The notes beneath the pieces are model-generated. The model was given only the letters and a program-made list of their open reading frames with translations. It searched no databases and was not told where the DNA came from. A stretch of DNA of 61,308 bases, taken from positions 1 through 61,308 of the forward strand of contig JAOTXX010000015.1 of assembly GCA_029862185.1 (NCBI GenBank), given 5' to 3'. Below are positions 38,561 through 47,330 of this stretch, in pieces; position 1 is the first letter of the stretch, and each line of letters starts with the position of its first letter. This DNA is from Myxococcales bacterium (GTDB lineage Bacteria > Myxococcota_A > Polyangia > Polyangiales > Houyiibacteriaceae). A program made the translations under genes and the position numbers.

Positions 38561-39409
38561 CTAGCTCGGGTCTTCGAGGCCGATGGTGATGTCGATGGGG
38601 TCCGCGACGAAGAAATAGAGCGTCGACGGCATATACGGGAATTCCTCTTCACGCCGCCTTTCGAACTCCTCGTTCGTGCTTCGGAAGGCCTCGGCATAAG
38701 CCTCGTTTCGCAGCTGGGAGAGGCGAATCTCGATTTGAGCCTTCACCTTTGGGTCGCGAATGATGGCGTACATCTCTTCGAGGTGCCGGAGCTCCCGATC
38801 GGTCTGCCCGAGCTTTCGAAGCGAGGTCGCGTTGGTCATGACCAGCCACGCAGGTCCGGCACCAAGGCGCGCGGCTGCCATCGTGTAGTCGTTCGCCTCT
38901 TCTTTGAGCCGCTCGCGGTTGGGATCGTCCTTCGGAAGCTGGGGGAGGAGCTCGTAATTGATCGTCGCTCCAGCTTCCCAGGCGAGCTCCCCATCGTTCG
39001 GGAATCGCTCGGCGCCGCGGCGCAGCACGTCGACTGCGCGTTCCATGAATTCGGGCGAGCTGCCGGTCGGCGTGTAGACGCCAGCCATTCCAACCCAGTA
39101 GTAGACTCGCTTGAAGTCGGGGTCGAGCGCGAGCATCGAGTCGCCGTAGTTGAACACGTGCTTCACCGCGCCCTTGTTCGCAAACTCGTCGCCGAAGTAG
39201 ATGAGTGCGCGAAGCCAGATCAAATCCGCGAGCGCTCGTCGATGGCCCAGGCTCATCACCTCCAACCACTCCGGCGGTGGCAGGTAGTAGATATCCTCGT
39301 AGGTCTGCGTTTCGAGGTATTGGTCCATCGCCCGACCGCGAAGGGACCAAACCCCTGCGAGCACGCCCAAAATCGCGGCGGCGGCGATCAATCGACCCAT
39401 GAGCTTCAC
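38561..39409 (-). CDS. TPR-like protein associated with the pilin cluster
   Basis: A 282-residue protein with an N-terminal hydrophobic segment (RLIAAAAILGVLAGVWSL) that may be a signal anchor. The rest is alpha-helical with TPR-like motifs (YYLPPPEWLEVMSLGHRRAL, DLIWLRALIYFGDEFANKG, RGAERFPNDGELAWEAG). Its position between PilA and the atypical pilin suggests a role in pilus biogenesis, but this is inference from context. Confidence 0.7.
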   Translation of the reverse strand: MKLMGRLIAAAAILGVLAGVWSLRGRAMDQYLETQTYEDIYYLPPPEWLEVMSLGHRRALADLIWLRALIYFGDEFANKGAVKHVFNYGDSMLALDPDFKRVYYWVGMAGVYTPTGSSPEFMERAVDVLRRGAERFPNDGELAWEAGATINYELLPQLPKDDPNRERLKEEANDYTMAAARLGAGPAWLVMTNATSLRKLGQTDRELRHLEEMYAIIRDPKVKAQIEIRLSQLRNEAYAEAFRSTNEEFERRREEEFPYMPSTLYFFVADPIDITIGLEDPS

Positions 39410-39452
39410 CGGTCCAGTATATCGAAAATGCCGACGTGTCCCCCTTAAACGG

Positions 39453-39478
39453 AAAAGGCCGCGGCGAGTGCCGCGGCC
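39453..39478 (-). terminator. pilA: Rho-independent terminator of pilA
   Basis: A perfect 9-bp GC stem (GGCCGCGGC/GCCGCGGCC) with a 4-base loop is followed on the minus strand by TTTT, 25 bases after the pilA stop. It separates pilA from the downstream TPR gene. Confidence 0.85.
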
Positions 39479-39502
39479 CTTCCAGTCGTCATCCGAAGGA
39501 TG

Positions 39503-40072
39503 TTACTCGAGCGGGCTGATCTGCTGGATGCCCGGTGCGCGGTAGAGGACGTTGTCGTCGTTCGAGCCGGCTTCGAGTTGGAACGTGGACTCGACATTGT
39601 CATCGTCCAGGTCGCCATTGGCGTAGAAGGTGTAAAGCGTCGTGTCGTTCGCTGCGTTCCCGCAGGCGCTCGCGGCGGCGGCGGTCAGGCCGTACTGGAA
39701 GTAGAGTCCATCGGCCGGGGCGAAGTTCATCGCCTGGAACTGAGCATTGTCGGTCTCGCCACTCCAGAGCGGGACGTTCTTGCTGGACGAAGGCTCGACA
39801 TCCATTTCGGCGCTGTCGATGGTGCAGTGCGACACGCCTGTGACGGTCGCGCCCGGGGCAGGAACGCCACCGGTCCAGTTCTCGGCGTCGTAGTACGCCG
39901 CTGCGCCTTCGAACATCGACTTCAGGTTGTTGGCAGCTTCCGAGGTCTTCGAGCGCTTGACGTAGTTGATGAATGCCGGAATCGCGATTGCGGCAAGAAT
40001 GCCGATGATGGCAACGACGATCATCAGCTCGATGAGGGTGAAGCCCTCTTTCTTCGACAGTAGCTTGTTCAT
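39503..40072 (-). CDS. pilA: type IV pilin PilA
   Basis: A 189-residue major-type pilin. The leader [10 protein letters not shown] ends with the prepilin peptidase site G before [22 protein letters not shown], with Glu5 and the hydrophobic helix. The globular part has two cysteines that could form the disulfide loop and an acidic GDLDDDNV motif. ATG 40072 is preceded by AAGGAA at good spacing, so it is preferred to the in-frame start at 40126. Its own sigma54 promoter and terminator make it separately controlled. Confidence 0.95.
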   Translation of the reverse strand: MNKLLSKKEGFTLIELMIVVAIIGILAAIAIPAFINYVKRSKTSEAANNLKSMFEGAAAYYDAENWTGGVPAPGATVTGVSHCTIDSAEMDVEPSSSKNVPLWSGETDNAQFQAMNFAPADGLYFQYGLTAAAASACGNAANDTTLYTFYANGDLDDDNVESTFQLEAGSNDDNVLYRAPGIQQISPLE

Positions 40073-40131
40073 ATTCAGTTCCTTTTCCCCCGGGCTCCAT
40101 GCCCGCATCATTTTGAGTTGCCCCAAGACAC

Positions 40132-40147
40132 TGCAACTGCCGTGCCG
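40132..40147 (-). promoter_or_regulatory. pilA: sigma54-type promoter of pilA
   Basis: On the minus strand CGGCACggcagTTGCA matches TGGCAC-N5-TTGCA with correct -24/-12 spacing. The start would be near 40121, leaving a leader of about 50 bases to the ATG at 40072. PilR activates pilA through sigma54 in other bacteria, and a PilR-like gene lies 1.2 kb upstream. Confidence 0.8.
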
Positions 40148-40230
40148 ATTCTCCTAGCCCCCTACTCAAGCCGAAATTACTGGCAAAACTCGATTTTGCG
40201 GGGATAGCAACGGGGCCGAGGGACAGATCT

Positions 40231-40248
40231 CGTCACCCGGAGGTGACG
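40231..40248 (-). terminator. hairpin after the second prepilin gene
   Basis: CGTCACC and GGTGACG form a perfect 7-bp stem with a CGGA loop (plus-strand reading), 8 bases after the prepilin stop. There is no T tract on the minus strand. It may instead be an upstream activator site for the pilA promoter. Confidence 0.4.
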
Positions 40249-40255
40249 GGAATTG

Positions 40256-40765
40256 TCACTTCCAGCCGCCAGTTCCGCTGGCACTGTTGAACACGTGATT
40301 CGCCTGAGAATAGATCTCCAGGTAGAAAGCAGTGCCGTCGCCGTTCAGATCGCCCTGGGCCCGGGCGGCGAACCAGTGGTCATCCTCGTCCAGGTCGGTC
40401 CCAGCGGGCGCTGCGTCCCCCGGGACGCCGGCCACGGTCGCGTACTGGAACCGGATGGGCGCGTTTGGAGACGCGCCGAGCTGCCGCCACAGATCGGTGC
40501 TCACCCAGACCACGGGGTCTTCACCCGGAATCGCGGCAGGGTTCCAGGTGCCCCAGTCATCGCCGTCGACGGCGCAGTATTGTCCAAATTCATTTCGGTA
40601 GGACTCCTGACGCTGCTTGATCTTCCCAAGGAAGTTCGTGGCTTCGGTCACGCGAGCCTTGTAGATGTACGAGGTAAAGGTGGGAATCGCCAGGGTGGCC
40701 AAGACACCGATAATCACCACGGTGATCATCAGCTCGGTGATGGTGTAGCCTTCGTTCCCCTTCAT
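40256..40765 (-). CDS. type IV prepilin-like protein
   Basis: A 169-residue prepilin. A short leader (MKGNEG) is followed by YTITELMITVVIIGVLATLAIP with Glu5; the site is Gly/Tyr rather than Gly/Phe. The C-terminus contains GDLNGDGT and ends in SGTGGWK, close to the neighbour's AGTGGWE. Its ATG overlaps the previous gene's stop as ATGA (40762-40765), indicating coupled translation. It may be a minor pilin. Confidence 0.88.
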   Translation of the reverse strand: MKGNEGYTITELMITVVIIGVLATLAIPTFTSYIYKARVTEATNFLGKIKQRQESYRNEFGQYCAVDGDDWGTWNPAAIPGEDPVVWVSTDLWRQLGASPNAPIRFQYATVAGVPGDAAPAGTDLDEDDHWFAARAQGDLNGDGTAFYLEIYSQANHVFNSASGTGGWK

Positions 40766-41283
40766 TCCCATCCCCCTGTGCCCGCGGCGCTGTTGAACAT
40801 CGTGCGCGACTGCGAATAGACTTCGAGAATGAACGTGTTTCCATCGTCATCGAGGTCGCCTTCCGCCTGTGCGGCATACCAAAAATTGGTCGCTGTATCG
40901 AGATTGGTGCTGGCGGGCGCCGCCTCTCCCGGAAAGCCAGCGATCGTCGCGTAGCGAAAGCGCACATACCCCGGCGGCCGAAGCCCAAGCATTTCCCAGG
41001 CCGGAGAGCTTGGCCAAATCACGGGCTGAGACCCCGGCACCGTAGCGGGCGTGTAGGTGCCCCAGTTGTTTCCACTCACCGCGGCATAGTTGCCGAAGCG
41101 GCTGCGGTAGGCTTCCTGCCGGGTCTTGATCTCGTTGAGGACCGTCACGGCTTCGGTCACGCGGCCGCGGTACACGTAGCCCTTGAACGACGGAATCGCG
41201 ACGGCGGCGAGAATGCCGACGATCGCAACGCCGACCAGAAGCTCGATCGTGGTGAAGCCAGCGCTTCGAAGGTGACGCGACAA
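40762..41283 (-). CDS. type IV prepilin-like protein
   Basis: A 173-residue prepilin with leader SRHLRSAG and site before FTTIELLVGVAIVGILAAVAIP. The C-terminal region shares GDLDDDGN and EVYSQSR with the next prepilin, so the two are paralogues. TTG 41283 is chosen because GGAGGA lies six bases before it; the frame stays open to 41325, which would overlap the activator gene. Confidence 0.85.
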   Translation of the reverse strand: MSRHLRSAGFTTIELLVGVAIVGILAAVAIPSFKGYVYRGRVTEAVTVLNEIKTRQEAYRSRFGNYAAVSGNNWGTYTPATVPGSQPVIWPSSPAWEMLGLRPPGYVRFRYATIAGFPGEAAPASTNLDTATNFWYAAQAEGDLDDDGNTFILEVYSQSRTMFNSAAGTGGWE

Positions 41284-41308
41284 GGAAGATCCTCCAGCGG
41301 ACAGTATA

Positions 41309-42694
41309 TCAATCGCCGGCCGCATCGCCCACTTCGGGCGATATGTGTTTTGCCAAACGATATCGAAACTGCCGGAAGCTCATGCCAAGCAACTCCGCCG
41401 CCTTCGTCCGGACCCCTCCGGCCTGGTCGAGCGCGCGAAGCAAAAGCTCCTTTTCGACTTGGCCGAGGTACTCGTCGAGGTCGAAGCGGCCCTCGGGGAT
41501 TCGCGGGGCATTTCCGGCCTTTTTCGAGGGATGGGTGTCTCCGAGGTCCGCTCGTTCGACGGTGGGGCCGACCGCCAGCGTCACGCCTCGCTCGACCATG
41601 TTCTCGAGCTCGCGCACGTTGCCGGCAAACGACTGCTGCGCCAACCAGCGCATCGCTTCAGGCGAAAACTCCAAGCGGCGTCCCTGTAAGGCCGCGTGCT
41701 TCTGGAGGAAGTAACCAGCGAGCACCGGGATGTCCTCGGCCCGATCGCGAAGTGGCGGTACCTCGATGCGAATGACGTTCAGGCGGTAGAAGAGATCTTC
41801 GCGGAAGGTGCCTGCGTCCACCTCCACCTCGACGTCTCGGTTGGTCGCCGCGACGACTCGAACGTCCACTTCGACCTCGCTGCTCCCGCCCACGGGGCGC
41901 ACATTTCGATCCTGCAAGACGCGAAGCAGCTTCACCTGAAGCGCGGGCGGCAGCTCACCGACCTCGTCGAGAAACAGCGTACCGCCATCGGCTGCTCGAA
42001 ACAGGCCTTCCTTTGCAGACGTCGCGCCGGTGAACGCGCCCTTGATGTGACCAAAGAGCTCGCTCTCGATGAGGTTCTCCGGGATGGCCCCGCAGTTCAA
42101 AACGACGAACGGCTGTTCGGCGCGTGGGCTCTGAAAATGGAGCGCACGCGCGACCATTTCTTTTCCAGTGCCGCTTTCGCCGGTGATCAAGACACTCGTG
42201 GTGGAGCCGGCGAGCCGCTTGATCAGATCCCGAAGCCGGTCCATGGCCTCGCTCTTGCCGATCAGCTGACCTTCGGTCCAGCGGGACTTGACCTGCTCGC
42301 GTAGGGATTGGTTTTCGGCGACGATGGCCCGCTTTTCGAGGGCCTTCTCGAGCGTTGCCAGGAGCTCGTGGTTCCTGAACGGCTTCTGCACATAGTCGTA
42401 AGCGCCTTTGCGCATCGCCTCGACGGCCTGTTCGGTCGTCGCGTAGGCCGTGATCATCAGGGTCTGAGTGTTGGCCGATCGCGCGCGAACCGCATCGAGC
42501 ACGTCCATGCCGGTGCCGTCGGGCATCACCAGGTCGGTGATGACGACATCGTAGGGGTCGGCGCTTCCGAGCTTGTCGCGCGCCGCATGCACGCCGTCTA
42601 CCACGTCGACGCGAAAGCCTTCGCGCCGCAGCAAGATCTGCAGCATCTCGCGTAAGCTGGCTTCGTCGTCACAGACAAGAATGCGTGCGGACAC
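41309..42694 (-). CDS. pilR: PilR/NtrC-type sigma54-dependent response regulator
   Basis: A 461-residue activator. The receiver domain ([11 protein letters not shown], phosphoacceptor Asp in [12 protein letters not shown]) is followed by an AAA+ domain with Walker A GESGTGKE, the sigma54-contact loop GAFTGAT and Walker [12 protein letters not shown] Fis-type HTH ends the protein ([17 protein letters not shown]). It sits upstream of three pilin genes on the same strand, one with a sigma54 promoter. No sensor kinase gene (PilS) is adjacent. GTG 42694 is preferred; a TTG at 42703 is possible. Confidence 0.92.
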   Translation of the reverse strand: MSARILVCDDEASLREMLQILLRREGFRVDVVDGVHAARDKLGSADPYDVVITDLVMPDGTGMDVLDAVRARSANTQTLMITAYATTEQAVEAMRKGAYDYVQKPFRNHELLATLEKALEKRAIVAENQSLREQVKSRWTEGQLIGKSEAMDRLRDLIKRLAGSTTSVLITGESGTGKEMVARALHFQSPRAEQPFVVLNCGAIPENLIESELFGHIKGAFTGATSAKEGLFRAADGGTLFLDEVGELPPALQVKLLRVLQDRNVRPVGGSSEVEVDVRVVAATNRDVEVEVDAGTFREDLFYRLNVIRIEVPPLRDRAEDIPVLAGYFLQKHAALQGRRLEFSPEAMRWLAQQSFAGNVRELENMVERGVTLAVGPTVERADLGDTHPSKKAGNAPRIPEGRFDLDEYLGQVEKELLLRALDQAGGVRTKAAELLGMSFRQFRYRLAKHISPEVGDAAGD

Positions 42695-42771
42695 GATCCC
42701 CAAACCCCCGCCTACACCTTACGTCAAATCCCGCGTGCGGCCACGAGACTTGCATGCGTGGTTGCGGCCGC

Positions 42772-43056
42772 CTAGCTAAACCCGGCGCGCCGGCCCCCGG
42801 CGCCGCTTGGCGGCCGAACGCAAAGCCCGTGTAGGCTGCTGTACTCCACGAAGTAGGCCGTGTGATGCTCGCGCGAGGTGACCTCGCAGAATGCGGTCTG
42901 GAGGCGGAGCGAGGCCACTTCAGACACCTCCATCGCTTGGCCCGGGTCGCCGACGTACACCGACACGCCATAGCCGTCTGCAAAGGTGTATGCGTCGCCG
43001 TCGCGCTCCACTCCGGGTGCCGCTTCGAGCATCGCTTCGAGCGTTGGTCGTTCCAT
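42772..43056 (-). CDS. small hypothetical protein
   Basis: A 94-residue protein starting at ATG 43056, inside a longer open frame. It is acidic with the pattern MERPTLEAMLEAAPGVERDG and a strand-rich middle (GVSVYVGDPG). No family recognised. It is divergent from the MarR/GbsR-type regulator across 64 bases. Confidence 0.55.
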   Translation of the reverse strand: MERPTLEAMLEAAPGVERDGDAYTFADGYGVSVYVGDPGQAMEVSEVASLRLQTAFCEVTSREHHTAYFVEYSSLHGLCVRPPSGAGGRRAGFS

Positions 43057-43120
43057 GCGGCGCAGCTTTGATGCGAGCGGCCGGCTGGTCAAGCCTTGGG
43101 GTTCGGGGTAGGGCGCTAGC

Positions 43121-43672
43121 GTGGCGAAGGACGAGGAGGAGCTCTGGCAAAGTGAGGTCCTAGTCAGCGATTCGATTGGCCGCCTAATCGAGTTCTGGGG
43201 GTTCAAGCGAAACATGGGGCGCCTTTGGGCGGTTCTGTACTTGTCCGACCGTCCGCTCAGCGCCCCCGAAATGCAAGATCGGCTTCAGCTCAGTAGCGGC
43301 GCGGTTTCGATGACCCTCAACGAGCTCACTCGCTGGGGAGTGGTCAAGAAGGTCTGGCTCCAAGGCGAGCGGCGCGATCACTACGCGGCCGAAGGCAACT
43401 TCTGGAAGATGATCTCTCGCGTCTTCAACGAACGCGAACGCGTCGAGGTCCTCGACGCCATCGACCTCATGGAAGACGCGATCGAGTTCTTGAAAGACAA
43501 AGCCAAGGAGCCCGAAGACCGGAGCAGGGCGCAATTCCAAGAAGAACGCATTCGCGAGCTCCTCGACCTCGCGCGTCTTGGCAAGCAGCTGCTCGACGCG
43601 TTGGTCAAGGACGCCAAAGTCGATGGAAGCCCCTTGATGAACGTGCTACTTGGCGGAACCGACAAGCGCTGA
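43121..43672 (+). CDS. GbsR/MarR-family winged-helix regulator
   Basis: A 183-residue protein. The N-terminal half has a winged helix (PLSAPEMQDRLQLSSGAVSMTLNEL and GVVKKVWLQGERRDHYAAEG) of the GbsR/MarR type; the rest is a long helix for dimerisation. Start is GTG 43121, with a weak ribosome site. It converges with the esterase gene. Confidence 0.85.
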   Translation: MAKDEEELWQSEVLVSDSIGRLIEFWGFKRNMGRLWAVLYLSDRPLSAPEMQDRLQLSSGAVSMTLNELTRWGVVKKVWLQGERRDHYAAEGNFWKMISRVFNERERVEVLDAIDLMEDAIEFLKDKAKEPEDRSRAQFQEERIRELLDLARLGKQLLDALVKDAKVDGSPLMNVLLGGTDKR

Positions 43673-43695
43673 GTGCGGCGCCGACCCGGTCGCAT

Positions 43696-44736
43696 CTAAG
43701 CTTGCGCGACGAATTCGTGCCTGGGCTCGCGCGGATGTTGGAGCGCGCGGGCCAAGAACGAGAGCTGTTCGCGCCAGCATCGGCGCGCTTGGCGTCGCCA
43801 GACCAGCGCATGAAACGCGTGGAGCTCGCCTTCGTAATAACGCGCTTCGCATTCGACACCCATCGCCTTGAGCGCGCGGTCGAGGCGGCGCGTGTCGTCG
43901 AGCAAGGGATCGCGGGTGCCGATGGGCACGAAGAAGGCGGGAAGGGCGCGGTCCGGTCGCTCGCGTCGCTCGAAGACGTGCAGCGGGTCGGCGAGGTCCA
44001 GCCCACCGGGCGCGTGATCGTGAAGCACTCCGACGTACAATTCGTTCATGCCTTCGAGGATGTCGTTCACCCAGCGCGGCAGCTTGCGTTTTCGGTTCAA
44101 ACGCCCGGGGTTGGTGATTTGAAGCGGCGCGCATGCAGGGGCAACCGCGGTTGGCACCAAGCCCGTGGCAAACGCACGCTGGGCAAAGGGCTCGGGACGC
44201 CGGTAACAGCAACAGATGGCGAGTGCGGTGGCTAGATTCCCACCCGCCGACTCGCCTGCGAACACCAAGCGGCTCAGGTCACCGCCGTAGGCTTCGGCGT
44301 GTTCGGACGCCCATTCGAGCGCCGCGCAAACATCGGACACGGCCGCTGGATAAGGGTGCTCGGGCGCGAGCCGGTAATCGATGTTGAACACCAAGTAGCC
44401 CGCTCGCGCGAAGGCGAGCCCCATCAGCCAGTGCGTGTTCTTCGACAAGAGGTTGAAGCCGCCACCGTGCATGTAGAGAACGATCGGCAGGCTGCCGGAC
44501 CGCTTCGCGGGGCGGTAGATATCGAGCCTGTGACGCGGATTGCCACCGTGCAGGTACGCAACGTCTCGGATCACCTCTACCCCATGCTTGGCAGGGTTCG
44601 AAAGCGGATGAAGTCGCCCGAGCCGCGCTAGGCTTCCAAAAAAACCCTCGCCGATGATGGCATTGGCCTGGCGTCGCAGCCGCTTGCGCATGCGCTGCAG
44701 ACAGGACATAGCCGAGGGCTTGGGGGGCATGAGCAA
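43696..44736 (-). CDS. alpha/beta-hydrolase esterase (HSL-like)
   Basis: A 346-residue esterase with the oxyanion motif LYMHGGGFN, the nucleophile elbow FAGESAGGNLA, the acid in GTRDPLLDD and the base in ELHAFHAL. This combination is the hormone-sensitive-lipase (family IV) type that cleaves short acyl esters. Start at 44736 or an internal ATG two codons later. No signal peptide is obvious. Confidence 0.88.
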   Translation of the reverse strand: MLMPPKPSAMSCLQRMRKRLRRQANAIIGEGFFGSLARLGRLHPLSNPAKHGVEVIRDVAYLHGGNPRHRLDIYRPAKRSGSLPIVLYMHGGGFNLLSKNTHWLMGLAFARAGYLVFNIDYRLAPEHPYPAAVSDVCAALEWASEHAEAYGGDLSRLVFAGESAGGNLATALAICCCYRRPEPFAQRAFATGLVPTAVAPACAPLQITNPGRLNRKRKLPRWVNDILEGMNELYVGVLHDHAPGGLDLADPLHVFERRERPDRALPAFFVPIGTRDPLLDDTRRLDRALKAMGVECEARYYEGELHAFHALVWRRQARRCWREQLSFLARALQHPREPRHEFVAQA

Positions 44737-44836
44737 CTTGTATCACGGTCTTGAAAAAGGCCGCTGGAATCGGCGCACTCTTGCGCGATTTCGCGGATTT
44801 TTTGTGGTTTATTGGCGCGCGGCGTACTTCTCGAGG

Positions 44837-45241
44837 ATGTCTGCAGCGAGCTCGAATTCGGTCGTTCTAGCACTGCTCGCAGCGCTGCTCGTTGCTGGCG
44901 TTCCCAGCCCGGGGCACGCGGGGTCCTCGAGCCACATCGACGCGTTCCTCGTGCGGCAGAAGATCCACAACGACCTCCCGAAGATCAACCGCTGCTACGA
45001 GTCTGCGCTCCGCTTTGAGCCCGAGCTCGCGGGCAAAGTTTCGGTTCGCTTCGCGGTGGTGCGCAAGGGCTACGTCCGGGGCCTCCGGATCGTCGAGAAC
45101 ACGACCGGCAACGACCGGGTCGAGCGCTGCGTTGCTCGCGTGGTCAGCGCGATCCGATTCCCACGACGCCGAACGGGCAAGAGCCTCAGCTTCACCTTCC
45201 CATTCGTGTTTGCTCCGCAAGAAGGCCGCTGGGCGCCCTAG
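44837..45241 (+). CDS. secreted AgmX/PglI C-terminal domain protein
   Basis: A 134-residue protein with a signal peptide (VVLALLAALLVAGVPSPGHAG). The mature part matches the AgmX/PglI-type domain seen in Myxococcus motility proteins, a TonB-like fold: INRCYESALRFEPELAGKVS, FAVVRKGYVRGLRIVENTTG, VERCVARVV and a final FPFVF. ATG 44837 has only a weak ribosome site; the frame is open further upstream. Confidence 0.75.
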   Translation: MSAASSNSVVLALLAALLVAGVPSPGHAGSSSHIDAFLVRQKIHNDLPKINRCYESALRFEPELAGKVSVRFAVVRKGYVRGLRIVENTTGNDRVERCVARVVSAIRFPRRRTGKSLSFTFPFVFAPQEGRWAP

Positions 45242-45311
45242 GCCAGGTTCCTTCCCACAGATCTCGTTAAAGGCAGCGGAATCTTCACAGCCCATCGAGA
45301 CTACCTGGGCG

Positions 45312-45731
45312 TCATTCAGGCAGGTGCGCGCTCGCGTGCAGCATGCGGAGCGACGCCTCTTTCCAGCCATATGTCACCGCTGAGCATACCTCGAAGCGGG
45401 CTCTGGTAATCCACCATCGGCCGTCGATGCGGCGGTACTCGTCCTCGTAGTAGCCCCCGCACACGCTGACGGTTTTTGTGTGGGTGTTCATGAGGTGATA
45501 CACGAGGCCCCAGCGCGCGTGTGCTTCATCGGGACCGGTGACCTCGATGTGCGGCGGGCCCCCATGATGCATCTCGATGATGTGTGTCTGGCACGCGACG
45601 TTCTTGAAGACCTCGTAGAGCCCGTCCCGATGGTGCACGAGCCCAACCGGGCCATCGTAGTGAATCTCGACCGGGCCCTCGAGGAAGCAATCGCGAACGC
45701 CCTCGACGTCCTTATTGTTTCTACAACACAT
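45312..45731 (-). pseudogene. 5'-truncated SnoaL-like gene
   Basis: The 139 codons encode the second part of a SnoaL/NTF2-like domain (VRDCFLEGPVEIHYDGPVG, YYEDEYRRIDGRWWITRARFE). The normal first helix of the family is absent: homology begins right at the IS junction, and the sequence beyond the IS is the dif site and an unrelated gene. The ATG (45731-45729) uses one base supplied by the IS, so any product would have lost about 20-30 residues. Confidence 0.65.
45726..45730. repeat. target-site duplication, left copy
   Basis: ACACA immediately before the IS left end, identical to 47326-47330 immediately after its right end. Confidence 0.85.
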
Positions 45732-47325
45732 GTCAAAACCAGGCGTTGGTGTCCGGTGGTTGTGCCAGTTAGAAATGTCCGGTACCGAATGGTGACTGCG
45801 GGGTGGTGGGCCCGCAGGGGGCAGGGCGGTTGGCGACCTGAACCCCTTGGTGAATCAGGGGGAACGTGAGCACCGGGCAGGAGGCGGACGACTTGAGATG
45901 GGGCCGGCGCCACGTCGGACAGCGGGCTCGGTTCAGGGACCGGGAGGCGGCAACCGGTCAGCGAAGCGGTCGCGGACGATGCGCTTTTCACGCTTGCTCT
46001 TGGCGGACTTGACGAGCTCCTGCTCCTTTTGTTGTTGGCGCTTGCGGATTTCGGTGAGCGCGCCGCTCAGGAGCTTGTTGTCGACGATGGAGCCTTGGGT
46101 GACGCAGCCGTCTTTGTGAAACGGGCGAGCGGCAAGGGCGACGCCCTCAAAGCGAATCGACACACGGCCGTCTTCGTACTCGACGACGGTGACACGCTTC
46201 TTCGCCGCAGCTTTGGCTTCCTCGGTGGGCTCGAGCAGGTACATCGTTCGTTTGTGGTGCACGGTGAGCTGCGCGGTGACGCGCCGCTCTTCTTGCCAGG
46301 TGAAGATGTCGTCGAGGCAGTCACGCTCGAGCAAGGGCCGATGCGCATCGTGGTCGTTTCGCGCTGAGCGTCCGAAGCGTCGATTGTAGTCGTCCATGAA
46401 CTCGGGCAAGTACCGATTGGCGTCGTCCATCGTAGAGATCCCGCGCAGCCGGAGCTCCTTGACGAGTCGGTCTTGAAGCGTCTGGTGCGCCCGCTCGACG
46501 CGGCCTTTGGCCGCCGGGGTATTGGCGCAAATCACGTCGATATTGAGGTCGCTCATCGCGCGACCAAACTGCGTGAAGCCGTCACCGGCTTTCGGACGCT
46601 TGGCATTGACGCGGAATACGCCGGCTTTGTCGCTGTACAACGCCACCGGCTTGCCGTGACGCTCTAGATACGAACGGGTCGCATGGAAGTAACTGAACGC
46701 GGACTCGGATTCGCACATGCGAAGCGCCATGAGCTTCCCGGTCGCATCATCGACGTAGACCAGGAGCACGGACCGAGGTCCGCGGTCCTCGAACCAGTGA
46801 TGGTCCGAGCCATCGATCTGCACGAGCTCGCCGTAGCAATCGCGACGGTGACGCGGCTGCTGGACGCGTTTGTTGCGCTGACGGCGCGTCAGCCAGATGC
46901 CGTCGTCGATCATCCACTGTCGGAGTGTCTCGGTGGCCACACGGATGTCGTGCTGTTCGAGAAGCTTTTCCTGCGCGAGCGTCGGTCCAAAGTCAGCATA
47001 GCGCGCCCGGACGAGCGCCAGCGCTTCTTTTCGAAGCTCCACGGGCAAACGTCGATTGCTTCGGCCGCGCCGTTTCGACCCGAGGCCCGCTACACCTTCT
47101 TGAGCGAAACGCCGGCAGATGCGTCGCATCTGCCGGTCACTGATGCCAACGATCTTGGCGCCAGCCGTCTGTGTAAGCCGTCCATCGGCTATTCGAAGCA
47201 CTACCTGCAGTCGGTCCATTTCTCGCGTGCTCAAGCTCGTCAAATCGTCCGTCATCGATGCCGAGTGCACGAAAACCGGACATTTGAAAATGGGAGAAAT
47301 AGGACATTACTAAATGGGGCTTACA
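45731..47325 (-). mobile_element. IS1202/ISNCY-type insertion sequence
   Basis: 1595 bp bounded by TGT...ACA ends and flanked by the direct repeat ACACA (45726-45730 and 47326-47330). The imperfect terminal repeats TGTCAAAACCAGGCGTTGG (left) and TGTAAGCCCCATTTAGTAA (right, reverse complement) each continue to TGTCC at base 24 and then a second TGTCCGGT about 24-26 bases further in. One intact transposase gene fills most of it. The right end lies 5 bp from dif. Confidence 0.9.
45933..47270 (-). CDS. ISNCY/IS1202-family transposase
   Basis: A 445-residue DDE transposase. The N-terminus has a helix-turn-helix (GRLTQTAGAKIVGISDRQMR) and ISNCY-type blocks (YADFGPTLAQEKLLEQHDI, TLRQWMIDDGIWL). Candidate catalytic residues are in QIDGSDHHW, LYSDKAGVF and AKGRVERAHQ. 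The gene looks intact. GTG 47270 or ATG 47255 are possible starts. The 200 bp between its stop and the left IS end hold no gene. Confidence 0.93.
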   Translation of the reverse strand: MHSASMTDDLTSLSTREMDRLQVVLRIADGRLTQTAGAKIVGISDRQMRRICRRFAQEGVAGLGSKRRGRSNRRLPVELRKEALALVRARYADFGPTLAQEKLLEQHDIRVATETLRQWMIDDGIWLTRRQRNKRVQQPRHRRDCYGELVQIDGSDHHWFEDRGPRSVLLVYVDDATGKLMALRMCESESAFSYFHATRSYLERHGKPVALYSDKAGVFRVNAKRPKAGDGFTQFGRAMSDLNIDVICANTPAAKGRVERAHQTLQDRLVKELRLRGISTMDDANRYLPEFMDDYNRRFGRSARNDHDAHRPLLERDCLDDIFTWQEERRVTAQLTVHHKRTMYLLEPTEEAKAAAKKRVTVVEYEDGRVSIRFEGVALAARPFHKDGCVTQGSIVDNKLLSGALTEIRKRQQQKEQELVKSAKSKREKRIVRDRFADRLPPPGP

Positions 47326-47330
47326 ACACA
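47326..47330. repeat. target-site duplication, right copy
   Basis: ACACA between the IS right end and the first base of the dif XerC arm. Confidence 0.85.
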
